Positions 8,213 to 16,479 of a stretch of DNA of 39,747 nucleotides are shown here, one piece after another. The stretch spans positions 1-39,747 of the forward strand of contig JACMLY010000003.1 of assembly GCA_014379345.1 (NCBI GenBank), written 5' to 3'. This stretch comes from Chitinophagaceae bacterium. GTDB taxonomy: Bacteria > Bacteroidota > Bacteroidia > Chitinophagales > Chitinophagaceae. The position numbers and the translations under genes are program-made. Below the pieces are notes generated by a model. The model was not told the DNA's origin and did no database searches. It saw only the letters and a list, made by a program, of their open reading frames with translations. Numbering within the stretch: the first letter of the stretch is position 1; each line of letters starts with the position of its first letter.

Positions 8213-10252
8213 CTAAGCTACTTTGTCCAGTTTAAAATCAAAGAAGATGCGGGTCCCATTTTTAATTTCCTCTTTCATCGAACCATTCAGTTGACGCGTG
8301 AGCAATGATATTAATTGTCCGCCAAAACCTGTACCATGCGTTATACCCGATTTGCCAATACCATTGTCGGACACTTCAAGATGTAAAATGTTGCCCGTTT
8401 TTCTCTCCAGTTTTATGCGTACTGACCCATTTTGGTTATTGGGGAAAGCGTATTTAAGTGTATTGGTCAATAGCTCATTTACAATTAGTCCAAGTGGAAC
8501 AGCAGTATCAATATCTACATTTAATTTTTCCATGGCAAATTCAATGTGTATCCGATCCTCGGCACCGAACGAATCCAATATGCTCTCACTGAGGTTGTTG
8601 AAATAATCTTTCATTTCAATGGCGCCAAGGTTTTCGCCCTGGTATAATTTCTGGTGCACGATCCCGATGGAATGTACCCTGTTTTGTCCATCCTGCATGG
8701 CTTGTTTGGTATTTGGATCATCTATCTGGGCACTTTGCAGGGCCAGTAAACTACTTACGACTTCAAGATTATTTTTTACACGGTGATGGATTTCTCTAAG
8801 CAATAATTCTTTATCTGTAAGCAATTGGTCACTGCGTTTTTTCTCGTTGGCTATTTTATTACGCTGCCTGTATACCACTATGGAAAATAAAAGTACAATA
8901 GCCACTATCCCGAAAGCTGCATATAACAAATTATTCCGGCGCCGCAGTTCTGCCCGTGACTGAATATCTTTTTTTTCCTGTTCTGCTTTTTGAATGGCTT
9001 CCTTTTTTTCAGCTTCGTATTGCATTTGTGCAGCCACTAACTTTTTCAAAGTCTCTTTATTGAAAGCACTGTCCTTTATAATATTGTATTTTTCGTAATA
9101 CTCGAAGGCTTGTTTCCATTGGCCGGTCGCGCGATTTAATAATTGCCGGCCATTGTAATAATCCACCATGGATACTTTGCCGTTTAAGTCCTTGTACAAG
9201 GCCATTGCATCGTCAAGAGATTTCCTGGCCTGGTCATATTTAGCAAGATGGGTATAGGCGACGCCCATTTGAGAATATAGGTTTACGAGCTGCTGTTTGT
9301 TGCCTATCGACTTGTATCCCTCTGCAGCGATGAGATAATGATCCAATGCCCTGGAATAATTTCCTTCAGCGCGGTGTAGCCCGCCCATACCCCTGTGAAC
9401 CCGGGCACTCATTGATATATCTTTTATATCATCTGCCAACCTGAGTGCGGTAGAATAATATTTCAACGCTTCGGAAAAATTTCCGGCTAACGTATAGGTA
9501 TCTCCGATGCTATTGGTAACGGAGATTTCTTCTATTTTAACACTCGACTCTTTTATTAATTGCAAGCTGATCTTAAAATATTTTATAGCATCATCATAGT
9601 TCCCGAGTTTTTCAAAATTGCCTGCTAATTTAGATGCTGCATGTGCCATCCTTACCTTATCGCCCAATAGTTCGCTGGCCTTTAAAAACAGGTAGGATGT
9701 TTTGGTGGCTTCGGTAACATTTCCCTGTATCTCGTACATATAGATTAGTATGTCATAGGTTTTAACCATATTTAGTTTGTCGCCGGCAGCTTCACTCACT
9801 TTCAGCGCTTTCGATAAATAGGTTTTGGCATGGTCGTATTTACCATCATCCAGGTAATCCTGTCCAATTGCCAATAAAATACGACCCTCGGCATATTTAT
9901 CACCGGTACGTATATTGATAGCCAGTGCGTCAAAATGATTTTTCAAAGCCGCTGAAAAATTGCCCAGTCGCCAATACAGGCGTCCTATTTTGTCTTTCAG
10001 GTTAGCGGTGCCGGGTTCCCAGTTTATTTTTTCCGAAAGTTCCAACGCTTCTTTTTCGTATTTCAGTCCTTCTACGGGTTTGTAGTTAACATGTACGTAT
10101 ATAATGGCGGTAAGTAACTTCAGCTTAGTAGTGTCCTCCTTAGCGTTTGCCAGGGCGGGCAGCAGCGAATCAAGAAGCGCCTGGTCTTTTCTTTGTGCAT
10201 GGCTGGAATGCAGCACGATTATTGCGAAAAAGAATAAACAGCTTTTCTTCAT
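8213..10252 (-). CDS. TPR-containing membrane sensor histidine kinase (HisKA_2 type)
   Basis: A 679-residue protein with a signal peptide (1-19, ending SSHAQ), about nine to ten TPRs filling residues 30-390, a coiled coil near 395-435, one membrane segment near 442-462 and a cytoplasmic kinase. The dimerisation/phosphoacceptor motif REIHHRVKNNLEVV (His489/490) marks the HisKA_2/LytS-like group rather than classical HisKA. The ATPase domain shows the N box (GLIVNELLTNTLKYA), DNGIG and GTGFGG. The TPR region would be periplasmic. The LytTR regulator starts 47 bases upstream on the same strand, so the pair is a cognate two-component system. The signal sensed is unknown. Confidence 0.92.
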   Translation of the reverse strand: MKKSCLFFFAIIVLHSSHAQRKDQALLDSLLPALANAKEDTTKLKLLTAIIYVHVNYKPVEGLKYEKEALELSEKINWEPGTANLKDKIGRLYWRLGNFSAALKNHFDALAINIRTGDKYAEGRILLAIGQDYLDDGKYDHAKTYLSKALKVSEAAGDKLNMVKTYDILIYMYEIQGNVTEATKTSYLFLKASELLGDKVRMAHAASKLAGNFEKLGNYDDAIKYFKISLQLIKESSVKIEEISVTNSIGDTYTLAGNFSEALKYYSTALRLADDIKDISMSARVHRGMGGLHRAEGNYSRALDHYLIAAEGYKSIGNKQQLVNLYSQMGVAYTHLAKYDQARKSLDDAMALYKDLNGKVSMVDYYNGRQLLNRATGQWKQAFEYYEKYNIIKDSAFNKETLKKLVAAQMQYEAEKKEAIQKAEQEKKDIQSRAELRRRNNLLYAAFGIVAIVLLFSIVVYRQRNKIANEKKRSDQLLTDKELLLREIHHRVKNNLEVVSSLLALQSAQIDDPNTKQAMQDGQNRVHSIGIVHQKLYQGENLGAIEMKDYFNNLSESILDSFGAEDRIHIEFAMEKLNVDIDTAVPLGLIVNELLTNTLKYAFPNNQNGSVRIKLERKTGNILHLEVSDNGIGKSGITHGTGFGGQLISLLTRQLNGSMKEEIKNGTRIFFDFKLDKVA

Positions 10253-10299
10253 TTCATTTGGTATTAGCCTATTACCGGTTTCCTACTGTCCTCAGTAGC

Positions 10300-11058
10300 T
10301 TACAATGTCTGAATGCGTTGCAGCAACTGTTCCTTCAATCCTCCACTCAGCGGTATTGCTTTTTGATCAATGATCACATGGCCATCTGCCACTTCGTCTA
10401 CATGTGCAAGGTTAATGAGATAGGAACGGTGTGTGCGGAGAAAAATGCGACCGGACAATTTCTCTTCAATTGTTTTAAGGGTAATGGAAAGCAGGTACTC
10501 TTTGTTCTTCGTAAAAATGCGGCAATAGTTGCGGTCTGCTTCGATATACAATATTTCAGCGACAATAATCTTTATCATTTTTTCCCTGTGCCGTACAAAT
10601 ATGCGGTCGCTTAAAATCAAAGGTCGTTCATCATTTGTATTTTCTGTGCTATCTTCTATTTGAGGGCCGGTCTCATTTTCTGCCATGCGGCTAATAGTAA
10701 GTTCGATGGCTCTTTGTAGATCCAGTTGTTTGTATGGCTTCGAAATAAATGCATAGGGCTTCGATACTTTGGCCCGGTTAAAAGTAGCTTCATCAGAATT
10801 GGCTGTAAGATAAATGATGGGAATAACCGCCCGTTTTTGCATTTGCAGTGCCGTCTCTACTCCATCGAGCTTGCCTTTCAAATGAATGTCTACTATTGCT
10901 ATATCAGGTTTGTTTTCTTCCGCGTGAATGATTGCTTCTTCGCCGCGGGGCAATATGCCGGTTACCTCGTAACCAAGGTTGGTAAGCTGCATAGAAATTT
11001 TCGCACCGATAATCATTTCGTCTTCTACCACGAGGATTTTAATCAGCGTATCCATCAA
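10300..11058 (-). CDS. LytTR-family response regulator
   Basis: A 252-residue cytoplasmic regulator. The receiver domain occupies residues 5-125, with acidic residues VVEDE, phosphoacceptor Asp57 (DIAIVDIHL), the TANSDE switch Thr and Lys107 (SKPY). A LytTR DNA-binding domain lies near 150-250: it contains ILYIEADRNYCRIF and the ending FLRTHRSYLINLAHVDEV typical of the family. Adjacent ATG codons at 11058 and 11055 are both possible starts. It is the first gene of a two-gene operon with the TPR histidine kinase. LytTR proteins bind paired direct repeats upstream of targets; no target is identifiable here. Confidence 0.93.
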   Translation of the reverse strand: MMDTLIKILVVEDEMIIGAKISMQLTNLGYEVTGILPRGEEAIIHAEENKPDIAIVDIHLKGKLDGVETALQMQKRAVIPIIYLTANSDEATFNRAKVSKPYAFISKPYKQLDLQRAIELTISRMAENETGPQIEDSTENTNDERPLILSDRIFVRHREKMIKIIVAEILYIEADRNYCRIFTKNKEYLLSITLKTIEEKLSGRIFLRTHRSYLINLAHVDEVADGHVIIDQKAIPLSGGLKEQLLQRIQTL

Positions 11059-11521
11059 TGCGGCTATTATGCTTAAAGTAAATTAAGGTAGTTGTACGAT
11101 TACCGGTATCAGCTCTGGTCTTTCCTCTCATTGCGCTACTCCTAAATTTACCAATTCTGTTCCAAAGCCGGAGTGTTATTATTTTTGACGGGCGATTAAT
11201 TAAATCAATATCGCAAGGCGAAGAACTATTTTGATCCGAAGCAGGGTTTTTCAGCTTAAATATTTTGAATCAGGCATATCTAACAGCCATTCTCTTTTTT
11301 ATTCTACTTGCGGGAGAAAGGAACATGATATGATCCGGAATCTTGAATAGCGAAGATGCATATTCTGTTCTGCGTCCAGATAGAGTGGTAGAGTCTTTAG
11401 GAATGAAAGAATATTTTAGATTCGGATTGTTTATTCATTATTTTTCTGCATCTCATCGTAATGGTGCACTACCTCGGTTAACAATAGAATAATATCGGAA
11501 TCAATGCATTTTTATATTTTA
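11059..11521. other. Intergenic DNA upstream of the two-component operon
   Basis: This stretch must carry the promoter of the regulator-kinase operon, which reads leftward from 11058. A 29-codon plus-strand frame at 11404-11493 is present but has no recognisable similarity. No RNA gene or repeat was seen before the hairpin at 11522. Confidence 0.4.
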
Positions 11522-11569
11522 ACTAGTGTGTGATGAGATTTGCCGCAACAAATTTCATCACACACTAGT
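11522..11569. repeat. 21-bp near-perfect inverted repeat (possible terminator or mRNA 3' end)
   Basis: The arms at 11522-11542 and 11549-11569 (ACTAGTGTGTGATGAGATTT and its complement) pair with one mismatch across a 6-base loop, CCGCAA. It begins about 9 bases beyond the stop codon of the minus-strand gene 11578-11904. It could end or protect that transcript. There is no long T run on the minus strand after the stem, so an intrinsic terminator is not certain. Confidence 0.7.
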
Positions 11570-11577
11570 GACTGATG

Positions 11578-11904
11578 TTACGTCTCTTTTGTTTCTAATA
11601 CGTCTTCGCTTTTTACCGCCAGAATATCTGTAAATTCAATCACAGGCTCTGTAGCTAACAAGTGTGGGGCATTAGCCATCAGCGCCTGGCCAACCTTACC
11701 TGCAAGATGTGCTTTTCGGCCTGCGTCATCTGGAAAGGTGTCAAAAATTCCAAATGAAGACGGTCCGAATTGAACACCATACCATGTTATCGTATAAGGT
11801 TCCTCCTGTACAAGTGGCAAACCGCTGCGTAGAAAATCTGCTACTTCTTTTTCTTTGCCGGGCTTGGCTTCGAGCCTCACCAGCAACGCTACTTTTTTTG
11901 TCAT
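11578..11904 (-). CDS. Antibiotic-biosynthesis-monooxygenase (ABM/YgiN-like) domain protein
   Basis: A 108-residue cytoplasmic protein with one ABM domain. KVALLVRLEAKPGKEKEVADFL opens the first strand and helix, YGVQFGPSSFGIFDTFPDD forms the central strands, and AGRKAHLAGKVGQALMANAP the second helix. Related proteins include quinol monooxygenase YgiN and heme-degrading IsdG-type enzymes; most are uncharacterised. It lies 27 bases downstream of a GlcG/HbpS-family gene, which suggests one transcript. A stable hairpin follows its stop codon. The substrate cannot be inferred. Confidence 0.86.
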   Translation of the reverse strand: MTKKVALLVRLEAKPGKEKEVADFLRSGLPLVQEEPYTITWYGVQFGPSSFGIFDTFPDDAGRKAHLAGKVGQALMANAPHLLATEPVIEFTDILAVKSEDVLETKET

Positions 11905-11931
11905 AATGATGCTTTTGATCTTAATTGATGA

Positions 11932-12372
11932 TTAATTGGGGTGCACTTCTTTTTCCTTTTTGCGATTTTCTTGTTTCACCGCATCGGCACCGGATTGCGC
12001 CACTACATGGTCATTTTCAACGGTGCTTCCTGAAACGCCGATAGCACCAATTGTTTTACCATGTTCACCCTTGATGGGTATACCGCCGGGAAACGTAATT
12101 AATCCACCATTTGAATGTTCAATATTATACAATGAGCCTCCCGGCTGTGAAAGAGATCCCAAGTCGCCGCTGTTCATGAAAAACCATGCAGATGTTTTTG
12201 CTTTTTTAGTAGACACGTCAATAGAACCAGGCCATGCCCCGTCCATGCGGGCAAATGCAACGAGGTTCGCGCCTGAGTCTACAATACAGATATTCATTAA
12301 TAAATTCAATTCGGTAGCTTTTGCTTTTGCAGCTTCTATCGCAGTTTCAGCTTGTGCCAATGTAATGTTCAT
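11932..12372 (-). CDS. GlcG/HbpS-family protein (heme-binding-like)
   Basis: A 146-residue protein of the GlcG/HbpS family (DUF336). It has the N-terminal helix [36 protein letters not shown] and the Gly-rich central segment [17 protein letters not shown] followed by GAIGVSG, all hallmarks. Family members form octamers. HbpS of Streptomyces binds heme and interacts with a sensor kinase, while the role of GlcG is unresolved. No signal peptide is seen. It is the first gene of a probable two-gene operon with the ABM-type protein at 11578-11904. A redox-related role for the pair is inference only. Confidence 0.88.
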   Translation of the reverse strand: MNITLAQAETAIEAAKAKATELNLLMNICIVDSGANLVAFARMDGAWPGSIDVSTKKAKTSAWFFMNSGDLGSLSQPGGSLYNIEHSNGGLITFPGGIPIKGEHGKTIGAIGVSGSTVENDHVVAQSGADAVKQENRKKEKEVHPN

Positions 12373-12978
12373 TTTAATTTTCTTTTGATGGTTAAAAATA
12401 TTGTTGACTAGTCCGGCTAGCTAAGATTTCAATGACTTAAATATGCTCTGGTTACAGGCTATCTAAACGAGATCTCTTTCATCTCATTACGTGCCCGTGT
12501 ACTTTCCCATTTTTGACTCTGAAAATGTCAATCACAGCTCACTATTGCGTTTCCGTTTTTAGTTTTTTGAATAACGTTGTGCCTGCACCTATCGGACTTG
12601 TTCAGGCAGAATCTGACAAATACTAAAACAAATAGCTTCAATACTTTTGCCATCTTTTCCTACCCTCTATTTAGGAGCAGGCTGTAAAGTTTTGCCCGCG
12701 GGGTGGAATTGATTGCCCATTCGTGCTGACCGGGAAAAAGATGTTCCCTTTATTTCATCTTTTTTTTAGTCGGCATTGCCCAACCTATGTGTAAAATTTT
12801 TTATCGGACGCAAATGTGCAACTGAATTCCGGTGGTTAAAAGACAGGTTGTGCAATACCCGACTTAATTAAATACCGCTGACTAATAACCCTTTTAATAA
12901 CCAAAAAATAAAGCAAAACATATTCCTGATTTTAAACAAAAATGGTTTCGAAATGTTGATATTTTTAACCAGCTGCTA
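12373..12978. other. 606-bp intergenic stretch, no intact gene
   Basis: It lies between the HbpS-like start (minus) and the permease remnant (plus). I find no open frame of note. It contains an imperfect inverted repeat (12768-12786 with 12845-12864). The AT-rich segment 12865-12978 may be the original promoter region of the permease gene. Confidence 0.45.
12768..12864. repeat. Imperfect inverted repeat, arms of 19-20 bp
   Basis: AGTCGGCATTGCCCAACCT at 12768-12786 is complementary to AGGTTGTGCAATACCCGACT at 12845-12864, apart from about two differences and one extra base. The arms are 58 bases apart. This spacing is too long for a terminator; it may be the ends of a small decayed element or paired regulator sites. 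Confidence 0.4.
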
Positions 12979-13170
12979 ATGATCAGAAATTATGTAAAAT
13001 TTGCTTTTCGTACTATTTTGCGCAACCCTTTATTTTCTTTCATACATATATCAGGGTTAGCCATACTATCAGCCCTGATCGCCATTTCTATTACCATACT
13101 TACAATAGGTTTCCAGGCTGTAAAGGCTGCCACAGCCAACCCGGTAGTAAGTTCAAAAACGGATGGCTAG
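12979..13170 (+). pseudogene. MacB/FtsX-type ABC transporter permease, collapsed by an in-frame internal deletion
   Basis: The 63-codon frame starts exactly like the large Bacteroidota FtsX-type permeases (MIRNYVKFAFRTILRNPLF, then SFIHISGLA). It ends like their C-terminus (ITILTIGFQAVKAATANPV), with the stop where full-length proteins stop. Full-length members are about 780-800 residues, so roughly 700 codons containing the periplasmic MacB_PCD and FtsX core are missing. The join lies near the residues GLA-ILSALIA. The fused product could still insert as a hairpin of two membrane helices, but it cannot be a transporter. No ATP-binding partner gene is nearby. Confidence 0.75.
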
Positions 13171-13187
13171 AGTGTAGGGCTAATCAT

Positions 13188-13304
13188 TTGTTGGTGTTAT
13201 TATCACCAACAACAAAGCGTAGCGAGACGTTTTATGATATCAAGAGTTTCTTTTCTTCAAGATGTGCTTCTTACTTCGCGGTTGTTGGTGAAAACACCAA
13301 CAAC
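13188..13304. repeat. Twin hairpins sharing the same arm (TTGTTGGTG ... CACCAACAA)
   Basis: Hairpin one pairs 13188-13196 with 13204-13212 across a 7-base loop. Hairpin two pairs 13281-13290 (GTTGTTGGTG) with 13295-13304 across AAAA. Each right arm is followed by a similar short tail. The pair lies between the permease remnant and the end of the AraC gene and resembles a short mobile or REP-like intergenic repeat with palindromic ends. Confidence 0.65.
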
Positions 13305-13369
13305 GGAGTGTAAAGTTTAAAAACTGAATGCTGGGATTTTTAAGATACTGATCTGTTTTTCGCTTCCGC

Positions 13370-14245
13370 TTATTTCTTCTTGTTCCATTTCTCCCGGTAT
13401 CCGGATGGATTATAGCCTGTCAGTTTTTTGAAGATATAATTGAAATGTGTTGCATTTTTAAACCCGCATTGATAAGAAATTTCAGCGATATTATGCTTGC
13501 CATCAAGCAACAGCCTGCATGCATTTGCTATGCGGATATCATTTAACAGCTGTACAAAAGTTTTATTGGTTTGTTTTTTTATGTAGCGGCAAAATGCAGT
13601 GGCATTCATATTGACATGAGCGGCGATTAGTTCTAACGATACGTTTTCCTGGAGGTTGTTGTTGATATATTTTAAAACGGTATCAATACGGTCAGAATGA
13701 ACTTGCAAATGCGTACCTGTGAATGATTTCGTGGAGAGCGTTCTGCCATCGGTTGCCATTGACAAAAGATGCATGAGCTCTAAAAAGCCGATAATTCTTT
13801 CAGTTCCCTGCACATGAAGAATTTTTATGAACAAAGCGTGAACTCGTCTGGCAACAGTTTTGGTGAACCAGATTCCCCGGGATGAGTTTGTAAACATTTG
13901 ACTGATCTTTATCGTTTCCGGAGTATCAAGGATCATCTTTTTAATCAGGTCTGATCTGAAGCGAAGGATATAAGCTTCTGCATATTGCATTGATTGCTTT
14001 TTGTAATACTCTTCGTCATTCCGCCAATAATGTGGGAGGTTGGATCCAAGCAGAACCAGGTCGTCTTCTTCAAATTGTTCCACGGAATCGCCAACAAACC
14101 TGATACCCCTACTGCTGGTTACCAGCGTCAGTTCAAACTCCGGATGATAATGCCAGGGATTGTCAAAATAGGCAGCTTTTTCGTGACGGATATCAAACGA
14201 AAAAGTTTTGGTTTCTGCAACCTTTAGAAGTTTGGGCGTAAGCAT
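13370..14245 (-). CDS. AraC-family transcriptional regulator with N-terminal cupin
   Basis: The start is at the ATG at 14245 (MLTPKLLKVAETKTF), 291 residues; the longer frame would run into the divergent gene. The N-terminal half is a cupin sensor domain (NPWHYHPEFELTLV, then DLVLLGSNLPHYWRND). The C-terminal 100 residues carry two helix-turn-helix motifs: SLELIAAHVNMNATAFCRYIKK and NIAEISYQCGFKNATHFNYI, followed by TGYNPSGYRE. It is divergent from the DUF1080 gene at 14358 across 112 bases, the usual place for a local activator. It is therefore the likely sugar-responsive regulator of the cluster 14358-25637 (inference). Confidence 0.92.
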   Translation of the reverse strand: MLTPKLLKVAETKTFSFDIRHEKAAYFDNPWHYHPEFELTLVTSSRGIRFVGDSVEQFEEDDLVLLGSNLPHYWRNDEEYYKKQSMQYAEAYILRFRSDLIKKMILDTPETIKISQMFTNSSRGIWFTKTVARRVHALFIKILHVQGTERIIGFLELMHLLSMATDGRTLSTKSFTGTHLQVHSDRIDTVLKYINNNLQENVSLELIAAHVNMNATAFCRYIKKQTNKTFVQLLNDIRIANACRLLLDGKHNIAEISYQCGFKNATHFNYIFKKLTGYNPSGYREKWNKKK

Positions 14246-14357
14246 CGAAATATTTGCTGGTGTTGAGCGGTATATGCAAATATATCTGAAACATAGGCAA
14301 GGATTTGTAAATTGTTGGTTTTTGATTAATGCTATTTTGCATGAAAGATAGATGTAA

Positions 14358-15080
14358 ATGAAACCGCCATTCCGCCTGCTCACTCTGTTATACTTTTTTC
14401 TCTGCCTTGGCTGTGCACATCAGAACAGGCTCTCCCATTCGGAGCAATCGGCAGGATGGAAACTTCTTTTTGATGGAAGATCTACTGATGGCTGGCGCGG
14501 TGCATACCAAACGGTATTTCCCACACAGGGTTGGATTGTTGTGAATGGCACACTCAGGGGCCAACTCTCAAACGGAGTAGAATCAGGTGATGCCGGAGAT
14601 ATTGTTACGGTACAGAAATTCAAAGATTTTGAGCTGGTGTTTGATTGGAAACTTGGGAAGGGCGGCAATTCGGGTGTAAAGTATTTTATTGAAGAAAGGC
14701 AGCCGAAACCAAAAGGATCACAGGCGGGATACGAATACCAACTCATTGATGATGCGAACTACATTTACAATGGCCGCAAGTTGGAAGAGGACCTGAAAAC
14801 CGCTTCGATATATGATGTCATCCCTGCCAAAAAACCGGATGCGAAAGTGGATACCTGGCACAATTCCAGAATCATTGTGCAGGACAATCATATTGAATAC
14901 TGGCTCGATGGAACGAAAGTTCTGGAAACAGAACGTACCGGTGAAGTATTTTTAAATGGCGTTCGTGAAAGCAAATTCAACAGCTATAAAGGATTTGGTC
15001 ATATTTCAGAAGGTCATATTTTACTGCAGGATCACGGGCACAATGTTGCCTTTAGAAATATCAAAATAAAGGAGCTATGA
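14358..15080 (+). CDS. DUF1080 (3-keto-disaccharide hydrolase family) lipoprotein
   Basis: A 240-residue lipoprotein (lipobox LCLGC, Cys19) with one PF06439 domain of concanavalin-like jelly-roll fold. Signatures: GWKLLFDGRSTDGWRG at the start, FELVFDWKLGKGGNSGVKYF, EYQLIDDAN, and WHNSRIIVQDNHIEYWLDG toward the end. Characterised members act on glycosides already oxidised at C3, or on the resulting keto-glycals. The next gene (4-base ATGA overlap) encodes a Gfo/Idh oxidoreductase that could perform that oxidation, so the two are translationally coupled. It is the first gene of the long cluster controlled from the 14246-14357 divergent region. The exact substrate is unknown. Confidence 0.9.
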   Translation: MKPPFRLLTLLYFFLCLGCAHQNRLSHSEQSAGWKLLFDGRSTDGWRGAYQTVFPTQGWIVVNGTLRGQLSNGVESGDAGDIVTVQKFKDFELVFDWKLGKGGNSGVKYFIEERQPKPKGSQAGYEYQLIDDANYIYNGRKLEEDLKTASIYDVIPAKKPDAKVDTWHNSRIIVQDNHIEYWLDGTKVLETERTGEVFLNGVRESKFNSYKGFGHISEGHILLQDHGHNVAFRNIKIKEL

Positions 15081-16438
15081 ATCGCAGAAGTTTTTTGAGA
15101 AATGCAGGTTTTGTGTCGGCTTCTATAAGTTTTCCGGCGATTGTTCCATCTTCTGTTTTTGGAAAAAAAGCACCTTCTAACCGGATCACTATTGGAATGA
15201 TTGGGATGGGAAGGCAGGGATATGGTCAAAATCTTCAGGGATCAAACCTTCAGAGCATTGGTGCCAGAATTCCTGGTGTGCTGGAGATATCCGACGCACA
15301 GGTTGTGGCAGTTTGTGATGTTGACAGTTGGCGAATGAATAAGGCCAAAGAAGCAGTAGAACGTTACTACAGTCAAAAAGCAACCAACGGGATTTATAAA
15401 GGATGTTCGACACATGTTGACTTTCGTGAGGTATTGGCCCGCAAAGATATCGATGCTGTTATGATATCCACCCCGGATTACTGGCATGTACCCATGGGAA
15501 TACTGGCCGCAAAAGCAGGTAAGCATATTAGTTGCGAAAAACCACTGAGCATGAGCGTTCACCAGGGAAGATTGTTCGCAGATATTGTAAAAAAATATAT
15601 GGTGGTGAATCGTACGGATAGCGATTTCCGTTCCATTCGTCCGCAAAATAAAGCTGTTGAATTGGTACGAAATGGAAGAATAGGCAATTTGAAAAAGATC
15701 GAAGTATCATTTCCGTCAGATCCCATTCCGGTGATTCCGCAACCTGATATGCCCGTTCCGAAAGAATTGAACTATGACTTGTGGCTGGGGCCTGCACTTC
15801 ACGTGCCGTACACGGAGCACCGGGTACATCCCCCTTTCAATATACAGACACGTCCTGGATGGATGAGGGTCGATACTTACGCGCAGGGAATGATTGCAAA
15901 CTGGGGAGCACATTATTTTGACATGGCTCAGTGGGCCAATAATTCAGAAAATACAGGTCCTGTAGAAGTCGGGGGAAAGGGCGAATTTCCCAAAAGTCTT
16001 TGGAATACAATGATCAATTTTCAGGTATCGTTCCAATACTTAAATGGAGTAGAACTCACTTGTGAGCAAACACCAACAAGCAAACCTTTTATTAAATATA
16101 TAGGCGCAAGTGGCTGGATTCTGGTGAATGGTTTTCCGGGAGAAATTTCCGCAAGCAATCCGGAGCTGATAAATTCCAAACCGCAAAAAGGAGAACTTGA
16201 TTTATCAGGCGTATTGTGGGATAAGGCAGATTTTATCAGTGCTATTAAGGAGAACAGGCCAACACTTGAACCTATTGAAACAGGCCACCGGACGATTTCA
16301 ATTTCACAAATAGGACTCATTGCCTGCCAGACAGGAGAAAAACTAAAATGGGATCCTGAAAAGGAACTTTTTGTTGGCAACAATGCCGCTAACGCATTGC
16401 TGGCTGCGCCATTAGCCCGGAAGGAATGGATAACGTAG
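15077..16438 (+). CDS. Tat-exported Gfo/Idh/MocA-family NAD(P)-dependent sugar oxidoreductase
   Basis: A 453-residue enzyme with a twin-arginine leader (MNRRSFLRNAGF). This means it is exported already folded with its cofactor. The Rossmann domain has GMIGMGRQGYGQN (residues 40-52) and the acidic strand end VAVCDVDS. The family motif CEKPLS gives the catalytic-region Lys155. The second domain includes NWGAHYFDMAQWANN. Such enzymes oxidise or reduce sugar hydroxyls, often at C3. Placement between a DUF1080 hydrolase and a TIM-barrel isomerase supports 3-keto glycoside formation (inference). A glycosidase role, as in GH109, is an alternative. Confidence 0.92.
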   Translation: MNRRSFLRNAGFVSASISFPAIVPSSVFGKKAPSNRITIGMIGMGRQGYGQNLQGSNLQSIGARIPGVLEISDAQVVAVCDVDSWRMNKAKEAVERYYSQKATNGIYKGCSTHVDFREVLARKDIDAVMISTPDYWHVPMGILAAKAGKHISCEKPLSMSVHQGRLFADIVKKYMVVNRTDSDFRSIRPQNKAVELVRNGRIGNLKKIEVSFPSDPIPVIPQPDMPVPKELNYDLWLGPALHVPYTEHRVHPPFNIQTRPGWMRVDTYAQGMIANWGAHYFDMAQWANNSENTGPVEVGGKGEFPKSLWNTMINFQVSFQYLNGVELTCEQTPTSKPFIKYIGASGWILVNGFPGEISASNPELINSKPQKGELDLSGVLWDKADFISAIKENRPTLEPIETGHRTISISQIGLIACQTGEKLKWDPEKELFVGNNAANALLAAPLARKEWIT

Positions 16439-16479
16439 GATCGGCTTTAGTTTGTGTTCAACATTTTAATCATCACGAA

